Origin: Sipunculus nudus
Taxonomy: Eukaryota; Annelida; Sipuncula; Golfingiida; Sipunculidae
NCBI GenBank assembly: GCA_026874595.1
Contig: CM049311.1
Location: 61,630,453 to 61,694,452 of the forward strand
Length of the DNA: 64,000 nt
Direction of reading: 5' to 3'
Shown here piece after piece: positions 36,726 through 47,895 of the stretch. A model generated the notes under the pieces. It ran no database searches. It was given only the letters and a program-made list of their open reading frames with translations, and had not been told where the DNA came from. How positions within the stretch are numbered: position 1 is the stretch's first letter; every line of letters starts with the position of its first letter. A program made the translations under genes and the position numbers.

Positions 36726-37978
36726 AACAAAACAGACCTGCAAGAGGTCGAGGAATAATTTTGTTGTTGTTCATTTTTTTACTACGTTTATTAATGTTCA
36801 GTGATCATTTTATATTTCTTGTATTGGCTCCTTTTGTGGGGTGCATATAGTTTCTTCTTTCTCCAGGGGGCCCCACTATCACTAAGGGGTAAGGACTACA
36901 TGAGATTCGTCTATAATTCAGCACACAGACGCCACCTGTAGTGATAATTGTAAATTACTGGAACTGGTCATGGCAGCAAGAGGGCAGCTGGACATGGGGC
37001 CAACAGAGTAACAGTATAAGGGTTGCTTTTACTTGGGGCATATTATGTATCAGAATCTGACAAAATTATAGGGACCTACGCAGGTCTATGATCATAATTA
37101 AGGATAAAAATTGCAGTAAATATAAACTTCATCTGGTCTTCAAAATGCACAGATGTAAAAACAAGAATAAGCTACCGCGCTCCCTCTTACAGCGACAACA
37201 TCCATTGGTTCATATGATTGTTGAGATTGGTATGAGATACGAGTGTAACTGACCCTACAAACTTTGATTATCTTTCAACTGCATCAGCCTTAAGCTGACA
37301 ACTTTTTAAAACGATTCTGACATGAAACTGCTCATTTGGAAGGATTTTCGTTTAAAATTACTTGAATAATTAGAAAATAAGAAGGTATAAATGGGTCATT
37401 TCTCGTCATTGTCAAGTTATCTTTTCGTCAAAAACCATGCAAACTCAGTGAGACATTGTTCTTTTTTTATTGTTACTTTCAGTTTAAAATTCGTTCATAA
37501 TCTTTACCCAAAAAAGTAATATATAGGTATTGTCGTTTAATAGATGGATAATGTTTCCCCGGAACACGTAATGTAGAACGCACTTTGACCAATTATTCAA
37601 AACAATTATTAAATTATTTATCAAAAAACCTCGAACTGGTGAATAGATTGAGTCATTTATTTTCTGATGAATATAATTATAAAATTAATTTAAAAAATAA
37701 AAACTACTATAGTGTAAGATATGCTGGAGTCTATGTTGCTTATTAAATTATATACTTTATACCGGATAAATTATTACTATAACACTATAGGATGGACTTA
37801 TAATTAAGGCTTTAAGCAAAAGATCATATACTTCGGTGTATCCTTGTTTACGAATATCTAGATTTGGACATCTACGCATAGGGGGTGTGGTGGGTTTTTT
37901 TATCCACATTTCCACAATGTTACAAGTTGTGTTCGTACGGTGCATAATTATCGTATAACATATATGTGAGAATTTAAC
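36726..37978. other. No gene seen
   Basis: AT-rich with a short less-AT-rich part (36840-37040). No motif or splice-supported exon is recognised. Confidence 0.5.
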
Positions 37979-38347
37979 CTATAAGGCAAAAAAATAAGGT
38001 TTGATTCCGAGGCACATTTTTTTCAGAAATCCATGCGGGCGGGCAATTTTTTAATTTATTAATTTTTATTTTTTATTTAACTTTTTTGTAAATCTTAATT
38101 AAAATGCCATACGATCAGGGAAAAGTATGATATTAACATACTTTTTTGGGTCTAAACAAGGTATAAGTACCACATAACAAAGGAAATTTTATCAAAATTA
38201 TTATTTTATCTTCTAGAAAGAAATGTCCCAGCAGCTGAAGCTAAAAATTGGAAAGTTCCTATTGAAAATCAAAATAAGAATTTTTGATGCCGGGGGTTAA
38301 AATTGATGCCCGCGGTGACTGAGAACCATCCTTTTTTTTTGGCCTTA
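37979..38347. mobile_element. Fold-back MITE, copy 1
   Basis: Inverted ends: AAGGCAAAAAAATAAGG and GATTCCGAGGCAC on the left; CTGAGAACCATCC, a T-run and GGCCTTACAT on the right. It is a diverged relative of 57893-58216, with shared interior 'gaaatgccc/tccc', 'caaaataa' and 'ggggttaaaatt'. Non-coding. Confidence 0.55.
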
Positions 38348-39645
38348 CATCTGTCCTCCTGAAAATATAGAGAAAAATGCACTCTGCAAATGTGAATTTG
38401 CTCCAGGTTTTGCACCATCCTAGCTTATTCTACCTTTGACTATAGTTTCCATTTGAAGCTCCTGATAAAAAGATAATTCACTATGCTTTTATTTCATTGA
38501 GAATTCTTGCGCCAACCTCCTAATATAGAGACTATTCTGATTCTTTCGCAACGTGTACACGTATATCATTATTCTGTCTGTACAGGCAGATAGTCATGCA
38601 AAGAGTTTTTATAGGACTTTTGATTCGGATGACAAGTTCAAACAAAAATAAACGTAAAAGTTGTGTTACCCTTTTATTTATATTTTGTATATACATTAAA
38701 AAATACATTTAAAATTGATCTTTAAATATAAAATGCGTGAGCACAGCTTCGATGTGTCCGGTAATAATGATATTATTTACAAATTTAACAAACAGGCAAG
38801 TGCACATTAAATGAATGGATGGCGAAAGGATAAAGATGTTGTAAGAAGCGTTCACTCTGGAAAATACACATTTTTACAGAAAGAAGGTAAAATGTGTTGT
38901 AGTTGTTGAAACGAGCAGTAAGACTAAACCCGTTAAAAGAGTATGACACATGTATATATATCTGGTGTCGTTAAAAATACCGTTAAGAAAATAACGTGAA
39001 AGATATTAGGAAAGATCAGGATTAGAGACACAAGTCTAAGTGCCCTCAAACTTCCTTATGTCTCCTTCCATATAAGGACTGAATTGAAAAATTGAATCGA
39101 AGTTTTGCTACATGCAGGATGGGCAGGAGAGACATATTGTAAACGGGACATAATCAGGTGCAATATTATGCATATTCTTTCACACTAACATTTCAGTTTT
39201 GCTTTATAAAAAAAGTTTCCAAGAAGACTATGGTCTAATTAGCACATGGTCTTCCCTGTCACCTGCCTTACAACTTATGTTTGTGCGTACAGGTGAATAA
39301 AAATGGTCCACGAGTGTCTGTTTACCAGAACAAGGTCCGATTTTACGCATGCGCGACGGATTCCAAACATGGAGCAGTCCAAACTAGTCCATACATTGAC
39401 CTTCAAGTCCTCTGATATAACTCTGCTGGATGGACATCACGGTCCATGGCCCGAATGTAAATTCATTGTAGAACCATATGCAATAGAATTGTACGATAAG
39501 ACCGATAAGGGCCTTAGCTGAAATGACACGCAAAATGTGACCCCGAGCATCGAGTCCCTGAGCCACCTGAACATGCCTTGTTGCAGCCAGCTGGGACATG
39601 AATTAAATTTGGGAAAAGTAAGACAGGACATCTGAGGAGTTCCGG
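38348..39645. other. No recognised gene
   Basis: A 72-codon plus ORF at 39303-39521 (MVHECLFTRTRSDF...) is the only notable reading frame. It has no known motif and no clear splice sites, so I do not call it. Confidence 0.4.
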
Positions 39646-40720
39646 TGTCATGGCGGAGTAGGGTGGACGCGGTGTGTCTGAGCTCCACAGAATACATCTG
39701 ATTTAACAAAAAGTTAAGACCGTTATGACACGAAGCAGGGCTAGGAAAGCAAAAAAGAATAGTGCTAGTGGGGACATTGCAAAATATATGGACAAACCAA
39801 CTGAGGAATACAAGCAAAAGGATAAAAATAAGTCTGAACAACAGACCGAAATGGCCAGTGGAGAACAAAGAGACGGAGAGACGGCCATGGGCACATTTGA
39901 ACTGATGATAGAGGGTGCAATGAAGGAAATGAAAGAGATTGTAAGGAACTCACACACAGCACTGGAAGAAAAGATAAGTAAATTTCATAAAGAACTTACA
40001 TCAAAATTAACTTCATTATCACAAGATAATGTGCATATGTCGGAGCGAGTATAGAATCCGGTCTACATGGACGAGGTGGTGGGTGTATACGGACGGACGT
40101 AATGATGTTTAGGATTCGTGTAATGTATAAGTAAGAGGAATGTCGATGTCATATCATCAGCCATGTCATGGCTTATGTGCGGATTACTACTAATATGAGA
40201 CGATCCAATCAGTTTAGACCCATCTTGGAAATGAAGACCGGATTCTATACTTAGGCCCATATGTCAAATCGCTTTAAGGAAGTTGAAGCTAGTGTAGAAA
40301 CAGTCAGTGCTGTAATAGATGAACTGCAAACTTACAAAAAAAATGATCATGTCAGGATAAAAGAAACTCAAAAAATGAAGTAAATCGGTTGAAGGAGGAA
40401 AATTCGCAAAAAGACAGAAAGCTTGAAGAGCTGCAGAGACACTTAGATGAAGAAATAAACAAAGCAGAGCGCTGGAGTAGAGAGTGGAACGTCAGGGTGT
40501 TAGGGGTGAAACAAGAATCAGATAAAGAGGACTGTAAAGAAATTGTGACAAAAATTATAAAGGAAAGAAAATTATACGGTGCAGTCCGTGCAAAAATTGA
40601 AACTGCTCATAGAACAGGACGCAAAGGCGAACGCCCCAGGCACATTATTGTTAGGCTCCATGAAAGGCCTGACCGAAATAATAATAGTTTTACGCTGTGT
40701 TTATCTTATTTCAGTGGTTG
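39646..40720 (+). pseudogene. L1-like LINE ORF1 remnant
   Basis: A short GC-rich leader (tggcggagtaggg) precedes ATG 39725. The frame encodes a basic start (RSRARKAKK), then a Lys/Glu-rich coiled coil. After interruption it continues with KEVEASVETVSAVIDEL, LEELQRHLDEEINKAE, the RRM-type core WNVRVLGVKQES and a basic domain (ETAHRTGRKGERPRHI, VRLHERPDR). This is the layout of L1-type ORF1 RNA chaperones (coiled coil, RRM, C-terminal domain). It is broken by a 196-bp MITE at 40052-40247 and by frameshifts near 40260 and 40381. LINE homology ends near 40690, and ORF2 is absent. Confidence 0.75.
40052..40247. mobile_element. Tc1/mariner-type MITE, 196 bp, TA target duplication
   Basis: Inverted repeats TAGAATCCGGTCT at both ends (13 of 13, extending to CAT after one mismatch), flanked by TA at 40050-40051 and 40248-40249. 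It interrupts the coiled coil of the LINE ORF1. TA duplication is the hallmark of Tc1/mariner-mobilised elements. Confidence 0.75.
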
Positions 40721-40966
40721 GCGTGGACTGTTTTGAAGGGGGAAACCGACCTGCTGAGCGACTTGGTGCGCAATGTACCGCCACCTGTTGGGCAGATCGT
40801 GTACTAATGAAAATGAAATATCTGACAGTTTATTTATAATTTTATTATTTTCATTTATATTAGACCGTCATATTAATCTTTTTCTCAGTCACAGCTTAAC
40901 TATATTACAGGTTACATTTATATATAATCATTTATAATTTTGTAATTGTTTTTTTTTTCTTTATTA

Positions 40967-41125
40967 TTTCCATGATATAAATAGTTTTTATTGTAGACTG
41001 GGCCTACATATGACGTTGCAATGGACATTTTAATTTTGGGTTTTCTATAAAATTTCCATGATATAAATAGTTTTTATTGTAGACTCGGCCTACATATGAC
41101 ATTGCAACGGACATTTTAATTTTAT
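40967..41125 (+). repeat. 86-bp direct duplication
   Basis: 'catgatataaatagttttt' starts at 40971 and 41057. About 73 of the 86 bases are copied with a few substitutions. Non-coding. Confidence 0.8.
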
Positions 41126-41612
41126 TTATTTTACTCAGTCATCAAATCTCTATAGTACTGTTATATTAATATTGGTGGGAAATATATTACATATTATGAT
41201 GTTAATACTATATAATTCTACATTTATTTTAATGTGAAATATGCACGATTAGTTATTATCAGCCGAAACATTAAAAAAATTATATAGTTTTATGACGTTT
41301 TATTTCTATTTGTTCGTATAAAAAGAAACAACTATAAGGAATGGAGAATATAAACTTTATTCCACAGTACAAAAATACATGCCATATATACATATATATT
41401 ATACACAATATTTACATATATTTTACATATATTTACAGGTATCTGACAGAAGAAACACAAGACACAAAAAGGTCTGCTCACATAAAAACAACTCTGAACT
41501 CAAGAATGAATAAAGGAACATTTTATTTAAAGAGATTAAAATATCCATATCAGAAAGTTCAAAGAAATATATACAATTAAAAGCTTTATGTACAGAATAT
41601 ACAGATAAAAAC

Positions 41613-41618
41613 TTTATT
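41613..41618 (-). terminator. Poly(A) signal behind the MULE transposase relic
   Basis: AATAAA on the minus strand 42 bases after the TGA at 41660-41662. Confidence 0.4.
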
Positions 41619-41659
41619 TACAGGAAGGTGACACAATATAAGTTCATTCTTCATGCCAT

Positions 41660-43153
41660 TCAGTGTGGCACATAGATCCCGGTACACTTTGTTAGGAGTT
41701 CCTTGGCATCACGCAGAGTCGCAGCAGTGTGAGTTGTCTTTCGAATGTAGTTCTCCCAGCATTCAAACAGCTTCCCCTGGACAGCTCTGTAGGTGGTCCG
41801 TTGATACCGTGAGAGGGTCCCCTCACATACAAGCTGCAGCTTCCCGAGAAGTTTCACAAGCTTGTACATGGAGCGCTTGGCCTTCTTCCCCTTCCTGTTG
41901 AGTGCGCCGTGCCAGCCTTCGATGTCGTTGTTCATCCTCACCGACTGGTAGAAAGCGGACCAGGTTCTTGGGGGGGCACAGGGTCGAGGTGATGTACTGC
42001 CTCTCCATGTAGTCGGTGAGTCTGATCAGTGGCTCTGTCGCAGCACGTTATCTCAAGTAGTAAAACACCGGTCCGATGTGCTGGTGGGGTAGCATGGGGA
42101 GAGCCAGCAATCTGCGGATGTAGGTGTGTGTGGCTGGATCCTGCGAGTAGCTGCGTTGCAGTCCCAGCTCCTGTACCTTCCTCCAAATCCGCTGTGACCA
42201 GTGGAACGTGCATCCTCTAACTGGAACGTCGAGCTCTTTCTTCACTGCAACCCAGATAGCTGCCTTAAAGTCGCAGACTACCTGTTCCACCCTCAGCGCC
42301 AGCCGGTCCTTCAGAATCCTGAAGATGCAGCGGTAATCCGGTGCTTTCTTGCCACTCATGAGGGCAAACACCAGTGGTACTTGCTTGGTTCGGTTTCCCT
42401 TGGTCAGGAAGGCATGGATGGAGAACAACTGGTAGAAGGGATCCTTGACCATCTTGAAAGTACCATCCATGTACCAAGTCTTCGCCTGACTTAGTAGCTG
42501 ACGCTGCTGTTCTGAGGTCCAAACGATGTGCACACGGGACCCAACTTGCACAGACCAGGTATCCAGGTTTGGTGGTATGTGGTCAAGGACCACCTCGAAG
42601 TTGCGCAGGGTCCTGGGGTGCTTTGGCGCTAACTTGGCACGATGCCTATTGAAGAACCTGGCCATAGTCGCTGCTGACTTCTGTTGCGGCACTCTGTTGC
42701 GGCGTTGCTGTTCCTGGGCGATCTCCAGTCCAGACTTGAAAGGATCATCAATGGCCTCGGCTATCCCCACTTGCTTCATGGAATTCTTCGTCGCCGCAGA
42801 CGGAACACCTGGATGGCAGTGTGCGGTCTCATTTCGTGTAAATGAGAAGCCAGACTGTAGCACTGTTGCTGAACACTTGCTTGTGCTGTTCCTCACAACA
42901 CACTGCCATCGGATGCTACCATTCTTGTTCTGGCGCAGTACACCTTATGAGTACCCATCGGACGATATGAGTTGGTCAGCACCGCGTGAACTCTTGCCAA
43001 TGACAAAAGTGATCGGCTCATCCGTCGTATGGGCGTTAGTTGGTAGAGGATCTTCGAGATGCGACTCTTCCAGCTGCTGAGGCGTATCCCGGCATCCTTC
43101 AGGGGAAAGTCGGTGATTGTGGATGACAGATGAATGTTAGAATCCACTTCCAT
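41660..43153 (-). pseudogene. FLYWCH zinc finger-MULE transposase relic
   Basis: The start is probably ATG 43153 (MEVDSN). A FLYWCH-type zinc finger follows (EPITFVIG, RWQC, KCSATV, HCHPG), then a linker and a MULE-type DDE domain: WYMDGTFK (first Asp), FALMSGKKAPDYRCIF, VVCDFKAAIW (second Asp), GCTFHWSQ. The C-terminal helical part reads NNDIEGWHGALNRKGKK. It is broken by a TAA in the finger (~42947), a TAA after VFYYLR (42048), a frameshift at a seven-base C-run (41969-41976 region) and another near 43100. The motifs are otherwise well kept, so inactivation looks recent. The segment is clearly GC-richer than its surroundings. No terminal inverted repeats are seen. An alternative is a host gene derived from a MULE with assembly errors at homopolymers. 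Confidence 0.8.
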
Positions 43154-43540
43154 GTCGGATCCCTGAGATATCAAGTGAGAAATAAACAAGTGACCCAGGG
43201 GTCATGACGCTCAGCTGACCAGGAAGACATTGACAAAAGTAATTTTATCATCTGAATGTCAAATTTGAATGAAATACTTTTTCCAAACTTGATCTTTTGT
43301 ATAAAATCATCCAATATTCATTGGGGTACTATGGAGCTCTGTATAGCATTAAGAATATGGGTAACAGACACCTATTTTCAAGGTTTACAAGATGACTTTT
43401 CAGGGGTCTCCCAGCATGTCAAAAAATAAAATTCTAGGTCCAGTTATTATGATTTGTATACATTTCCATGTAGACCTTTTATGGGCTTCCCTGGGGGTGA
43501 GGACAGAAGATTCTAGGTCCAGTCATTATGATTTGTGCCC

Positions 43541-46500
43541 TGTTTTTTTTTTTTTTTTTTTTTTTTTTTTATTGACAAAACAAAAACATACAAACTAGCA
43601 CCAAAGTGTGCAGTTCACATAACAAAAATTAAAAAAAAAAACTCAGACATCACATATATTACAATACATTGATTATACATAAACAAACAGTAATATTGTA
43701 ATAATCTTATGACAGATATCCATGTGGATTGATAACATCTTCCTCTACTTCCTTTCATTATTTTCTATTAAATCCCAAATCAAACGCAATTTATTGTTTC
43801 TTTCAGTGGTCAGAGGACATTCTATCTTTTGCTGATAATTCATATGATTTTTAAATTGATCAATATTTAACTTATTTGCTTTTTCTGTCTTGTAAATGTA
43901 ATATTTTCCATGTAAAAGGATTTTGTTTTCTTTCTTACTTTCCTTATGTGGTATACCTAAGACTACATTTTTTTCAGTAATTATCTCTGCAGCAATATTA
44001 TAATAAATTCTTATTTCATTCCAAAATCTCTGGACAAAATCACAATTAAAAAATAAATGTGAAATATCTTCAACCTCATTATTACAATATCTTCAATAAG
44101 GATCATCTGATACACCATATTTATAAAGTTTTCCTTTAAGGCAAAGGTATCTATGTAATATTTTATACTGAAATTCTCTAATTTTTTTATCTTTGCACAA
44201 ATTTCCATTTGTATAAAGGACGCTCCATTCTTCTTCTGTTACATTATACAGGTATCCATATTTATCCTTAGATATAACACTATTTAATTTTACTCTTCCA
44301 ACATAATATTCATATGCCTGTTTTGATATAATATTTTTAACCTCTCTAGTACCATTTTTTATTTTACATTTAACTGAGGTAATATCTAATATCTTGTACT
44401 GGTCTTCATTATGGTATTCAATATGACAAAACGTCCTTTTACACTGACTTGCTATGGCTCTGTAAATCATATAATCTAACTGTTTAGCACCTCGATTTAA
44501 CCAGTACTTAAAATTTATATTTTTACCATTCTCTTGATAAATGTCATTTACGAAAATAATTCCAGACTCGTATAAGCTTTTTGAGAAAAAAGGTTTGTTT
44601 TTTCTAGTTATTCTTAAATTATTCCAAACAATAGGGCTCATTAAATCCAATGAACGAATCTCTTTCCAATTCATAAATAATTGGACATAAAATTCTGGCA
44701 TTTTATCCTTCAAATACTCTTGACTATAATCACATTGTAACAATAATTCTGTTCCCCCAAATCTATCACAAAAACTATCTAAAAGAAATTTCCAGTCCTT
44801 TTCTGAGCTGTCTATATATCTTTTTAACCACATTATTTGCTGCCCTTTAATGAAACTTTCAATGTGAAGCATATTCATTCCCCCTTCTTCATATGGCTTT
44901 ATCAACAAATTTCTCTGCACTTTACCTCTTTTTTGTCCATTCCAAATAAAAAGCCATATAATTTTACTTAATCTCTCCAAAAAGCTTTTTGGCACAACAA
45001 AATTGCATATAAGATGATTTAACTTTGAGAAACATAACGATTTTGTTATTAAGATTCTACCAGATAATGATAAATTCCTCTGCTTCCAGATATTAGTGAT
45101 TTCATAAATACTCTGAATTTAAGGTTCAAAATTATATTCATTTATTAATTCACTGTTGTATGACAGGTATGTTCCTAACACTTTAACTCCTTTCAACCAT
45201 CTTAAGCCTAAAGGTTGATCCTCACAATTTTTTAAATTCCCTACCCACATTCCTTCCGTCTTTTCTTTATTCATTTTTAACCCAGAGTATCTCGAAAACT
45301 CTTCAAATATTTTCAGTACTAAAGTTACAGATTCTATATCTTTTAATATTAATGTGGTATCATCAGCATACAGCACCATCTTTACTTCCTGATCTTTAAA
45401 TTTAATACCTTTTATATCTGGGTTATATCGAATATTAATTGCAATTATCTCTAGGCACAAAATAAACAAGTAGGGTGACAATGGATCACCCTGTCTAACC
45501 CCTCTTTTCACATCAAAGTACCCTGATGAATATCCATTATTTATTACACATGCCTCTACATTGCTATAAAATAATTTTACCCATTTTATTAAGGATGTCC
45601 CAAAATTAAAACTTTCCAGGGCTGTAAATATAAATCTCCATTCCAAAGTATCAAAAGCTTTTTCATAATCGATTGTAAGTAATATCCCACTCTTCTTTTT
45701 ATCATTCATATAAAACATAACATCTAAAATAGTTCTGATCGCTTCTGCTATTGATGTGTTTCTCATAAATCCATATTGGTTTCTATGTATTAATTTTGAG
45801 ATAATTTTCTTGACTCTAAATGAAATTGCTTTTGTCATGATTTTATAATCTATGTTTAATAAAGAAATAGGGCGCCAATTTTTTATGTAAGATCGATCCT
45901 TTCCCTTTTTTTCTATCAGAGTTATCACTGCTTGTCTCTGTGAAGCTGTTAAAGCTTCAGTATCCATAGAAAAATTAAAGCTGTTCACCATTATATCTGC
46001 TAGCTGCCCCCAGAAATAAATTATAAATTCAGCCGTTATCCCATCGTTACCAGGAGACTTGTTATTTTTGAAACTCTTTGCTGCTTTAAAGCATTCTTCT
46101 GTTGATAAGTATCCTTCGCAGTGTTGTTGTTCTTCCATAGTTAATTTTGGAATATTATTATTCATACAAAAAAAATAAACTTTGAGCAATATTTTCGGTA
46201 CCGTTGTGCTTAGATGAGTATAGTTTTTCAAAAAAATGTTTTTCTTCTTTTAGTATATTCCAAACGCCTGTAATTAAATTTCCATTTTCATCTCTAAGTT
46301 GTTTTATGTGTTTCTTTTTTCCATTTCTTTTTTCTAATGAATAAAAATATTTAGTACTTTTTTCTCCTTTTTCTAGCCACCTTATTTTAGCTCTTGTGAT
46401 TATTCCTTCAACTTTCTCCTCATATAATTTCTGTAATTTGAAACTAAGATTTTCATATTTTTCTGTAAATTCTTCTTTATCTTCTAATTCCTGTAATTCC

Positions 46501-47895
46501 CCAATGATACAAATTTCTTCTTCCCTTTTTTCTTTACATTTAGCTTTAGAGTATTTTATTGTTTCTTTGCGGATTTTATATTTTATTAATTCCCATTGTA
46601 AATTGGGATTATAATTATAATTCTCATTTATCCATTCTTCTAGTTTATCCTTCATATGTTGTACATAATTTTTATCTGTCAAAAGTGTGTTATTAAATTT
46701 CCAATATCCCCTTCCACGTTTTTCTTCATCATATTCGTTTATTACAATAGAAATACTGGAATGATCAGATTTAAAAGCAGGTAATATTGATACATCTGAA
46801 ATTCTGTCTTGCAACAATGTAGAAATTAAAAAATAATCAATTCTACTATATAGCTTTTTTGTTTTTTGTCGCCATGTATACCTCTTTTCTGTAGGGTGCT
46901 TTATTCTCCATATATCTTGCAAATCTAATTTTGTTTGAATTTTCGTAATTTCGTCTACTGCTCTAGTCCTACTATAAATTAGTCCACCTTTCTTATCCAT
47001 TTCTGTCAACACTGTGTTCCAGTCTCCTCCAATTATAACATAATGATCTTGATCTAAAGTTGATTCCTCAATTTCCTTATAAACTTTCTTATAAAATAAA
47101 ACTTTTTGCCTGTCATCATTAGGGGAATACAAGTTAACTACTACATATGAGTATTTTTCAATATTAAATTTCAAAATTACAAATCTTCCATCCTTGTCTT
47201 TAACTGTAATTAAATTCTCTAAATTAAGATTATTTGAGATAAAACAGGCAACTCCTCTACTATGATTCGACCCATGGCTCATTACTGTTTTCCCTCCCCA
47301 TTCATTTTTCCATATATTTTCATCATTACTTTCACTATAAGTTTCTTGAAATAATGCTATACTAGCTTTATGTTCTCTTACCCAACTGAAAATAGCCCTT
47401 CTTTTCTTAAAATTTCTCAGCCCTCTGACATTCATACTCAACAATTTTATATTAAAATTAAATATAACACTAAAAATAAGCTCATGCTCTTAATACTCAT
47501 CTCAATGATAAACCATATTCTATTATCAAAATTCTGCTCCTTAAATAACAATAATCTGTTATCCATACAAAAATACACATCTTTAAAAGCGTACATAATG
47601 ACTATAAAAATAACATTTAACCCTATATCAGATATAAATATTACTATACTGCTACCCCACATGTTTCCTGATATTGTTACTACGCACAAACAGCAAAACA
47701 TAAATGTCTCTGCACAGAGTTTTGAACAATGAAAAAAATATTGTTTACATTCATTAAATTGTACATCTAACAACTGAATGTGCAGATTCATCATCGAGCT
47801 AACTGCTGATGCAAGTAGCCCGATATGCACCTTGTACCAACATGGCCGGCCCCCACATCTTAATACATGCAAGTCTTTGTTGTTTATCATTATCA
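43541..47895 (-). mobile_element. L1/Tx1-like LINE insertion with 14-bp target duplication
   Basis: Minus-strand element whose 3' poly(A) appears as a 29-base T-run at 43542-43570. Both ends are flanked by ATGATTTGTGCCCT (43527-43540 and 47896-47909), a perfect target-site duplication inside the family-A unit. Length ~4.35 kb. About 450 bases precede the endonuclease ORF; they include one continuous 149-codon frame (47896-47447) with hydrophobic stretches and no known motif. No ORF1 is present, so the copy is either 5'-truncated or naturally single-ORF. Confidence 0.85.
43745..47435 (-). pseudogene. LINE ORF2: endonuclease-reverse transcriptase, lightly damaged
   Basis: From MNVRGLRN at 47435 come an APE-type endonuclease (FQETYS, VVVNLYSPNDD, IIGGDWN, SRIDYFLIS, FKSDHS), a linker (GYWKFNNTLL), then a reverse transcriptase: NNKSPGNDGI, NWRPISLLN, NQYGFMRNTS, LLTIDYEKAFDTLEW, KRGVRQGDPLSPYLF and the catalytic MVLYADDTTL. 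The C-terminal domain holds a cysteine/histidine motif (CNNEVEDISHLFFNC). Damage: a frameshift at an A-run near 46165-46180, a TAA at 45119, and a TGA at 44093 that replaces a residue just before the Cys/His motif. The frame then runs on to TAG 43745-43747. Without these three lesions it would be one ~1230-codon protein, so the copy is young. Confidence 0.85.

Noticed and set aside
39303-39521. 72-codon plus ORF upstream of the LINE ORF1
   Set aside because: No motif, no splice signals, and separated from ORF1 by stops. It cannot be supported as a gene.
42526-43080. 184-codon plus-strand ORF
   Set aside because: It is the antisense shadow of the MULE transposase relic, which carries the recognisable motifs on the minus strand.
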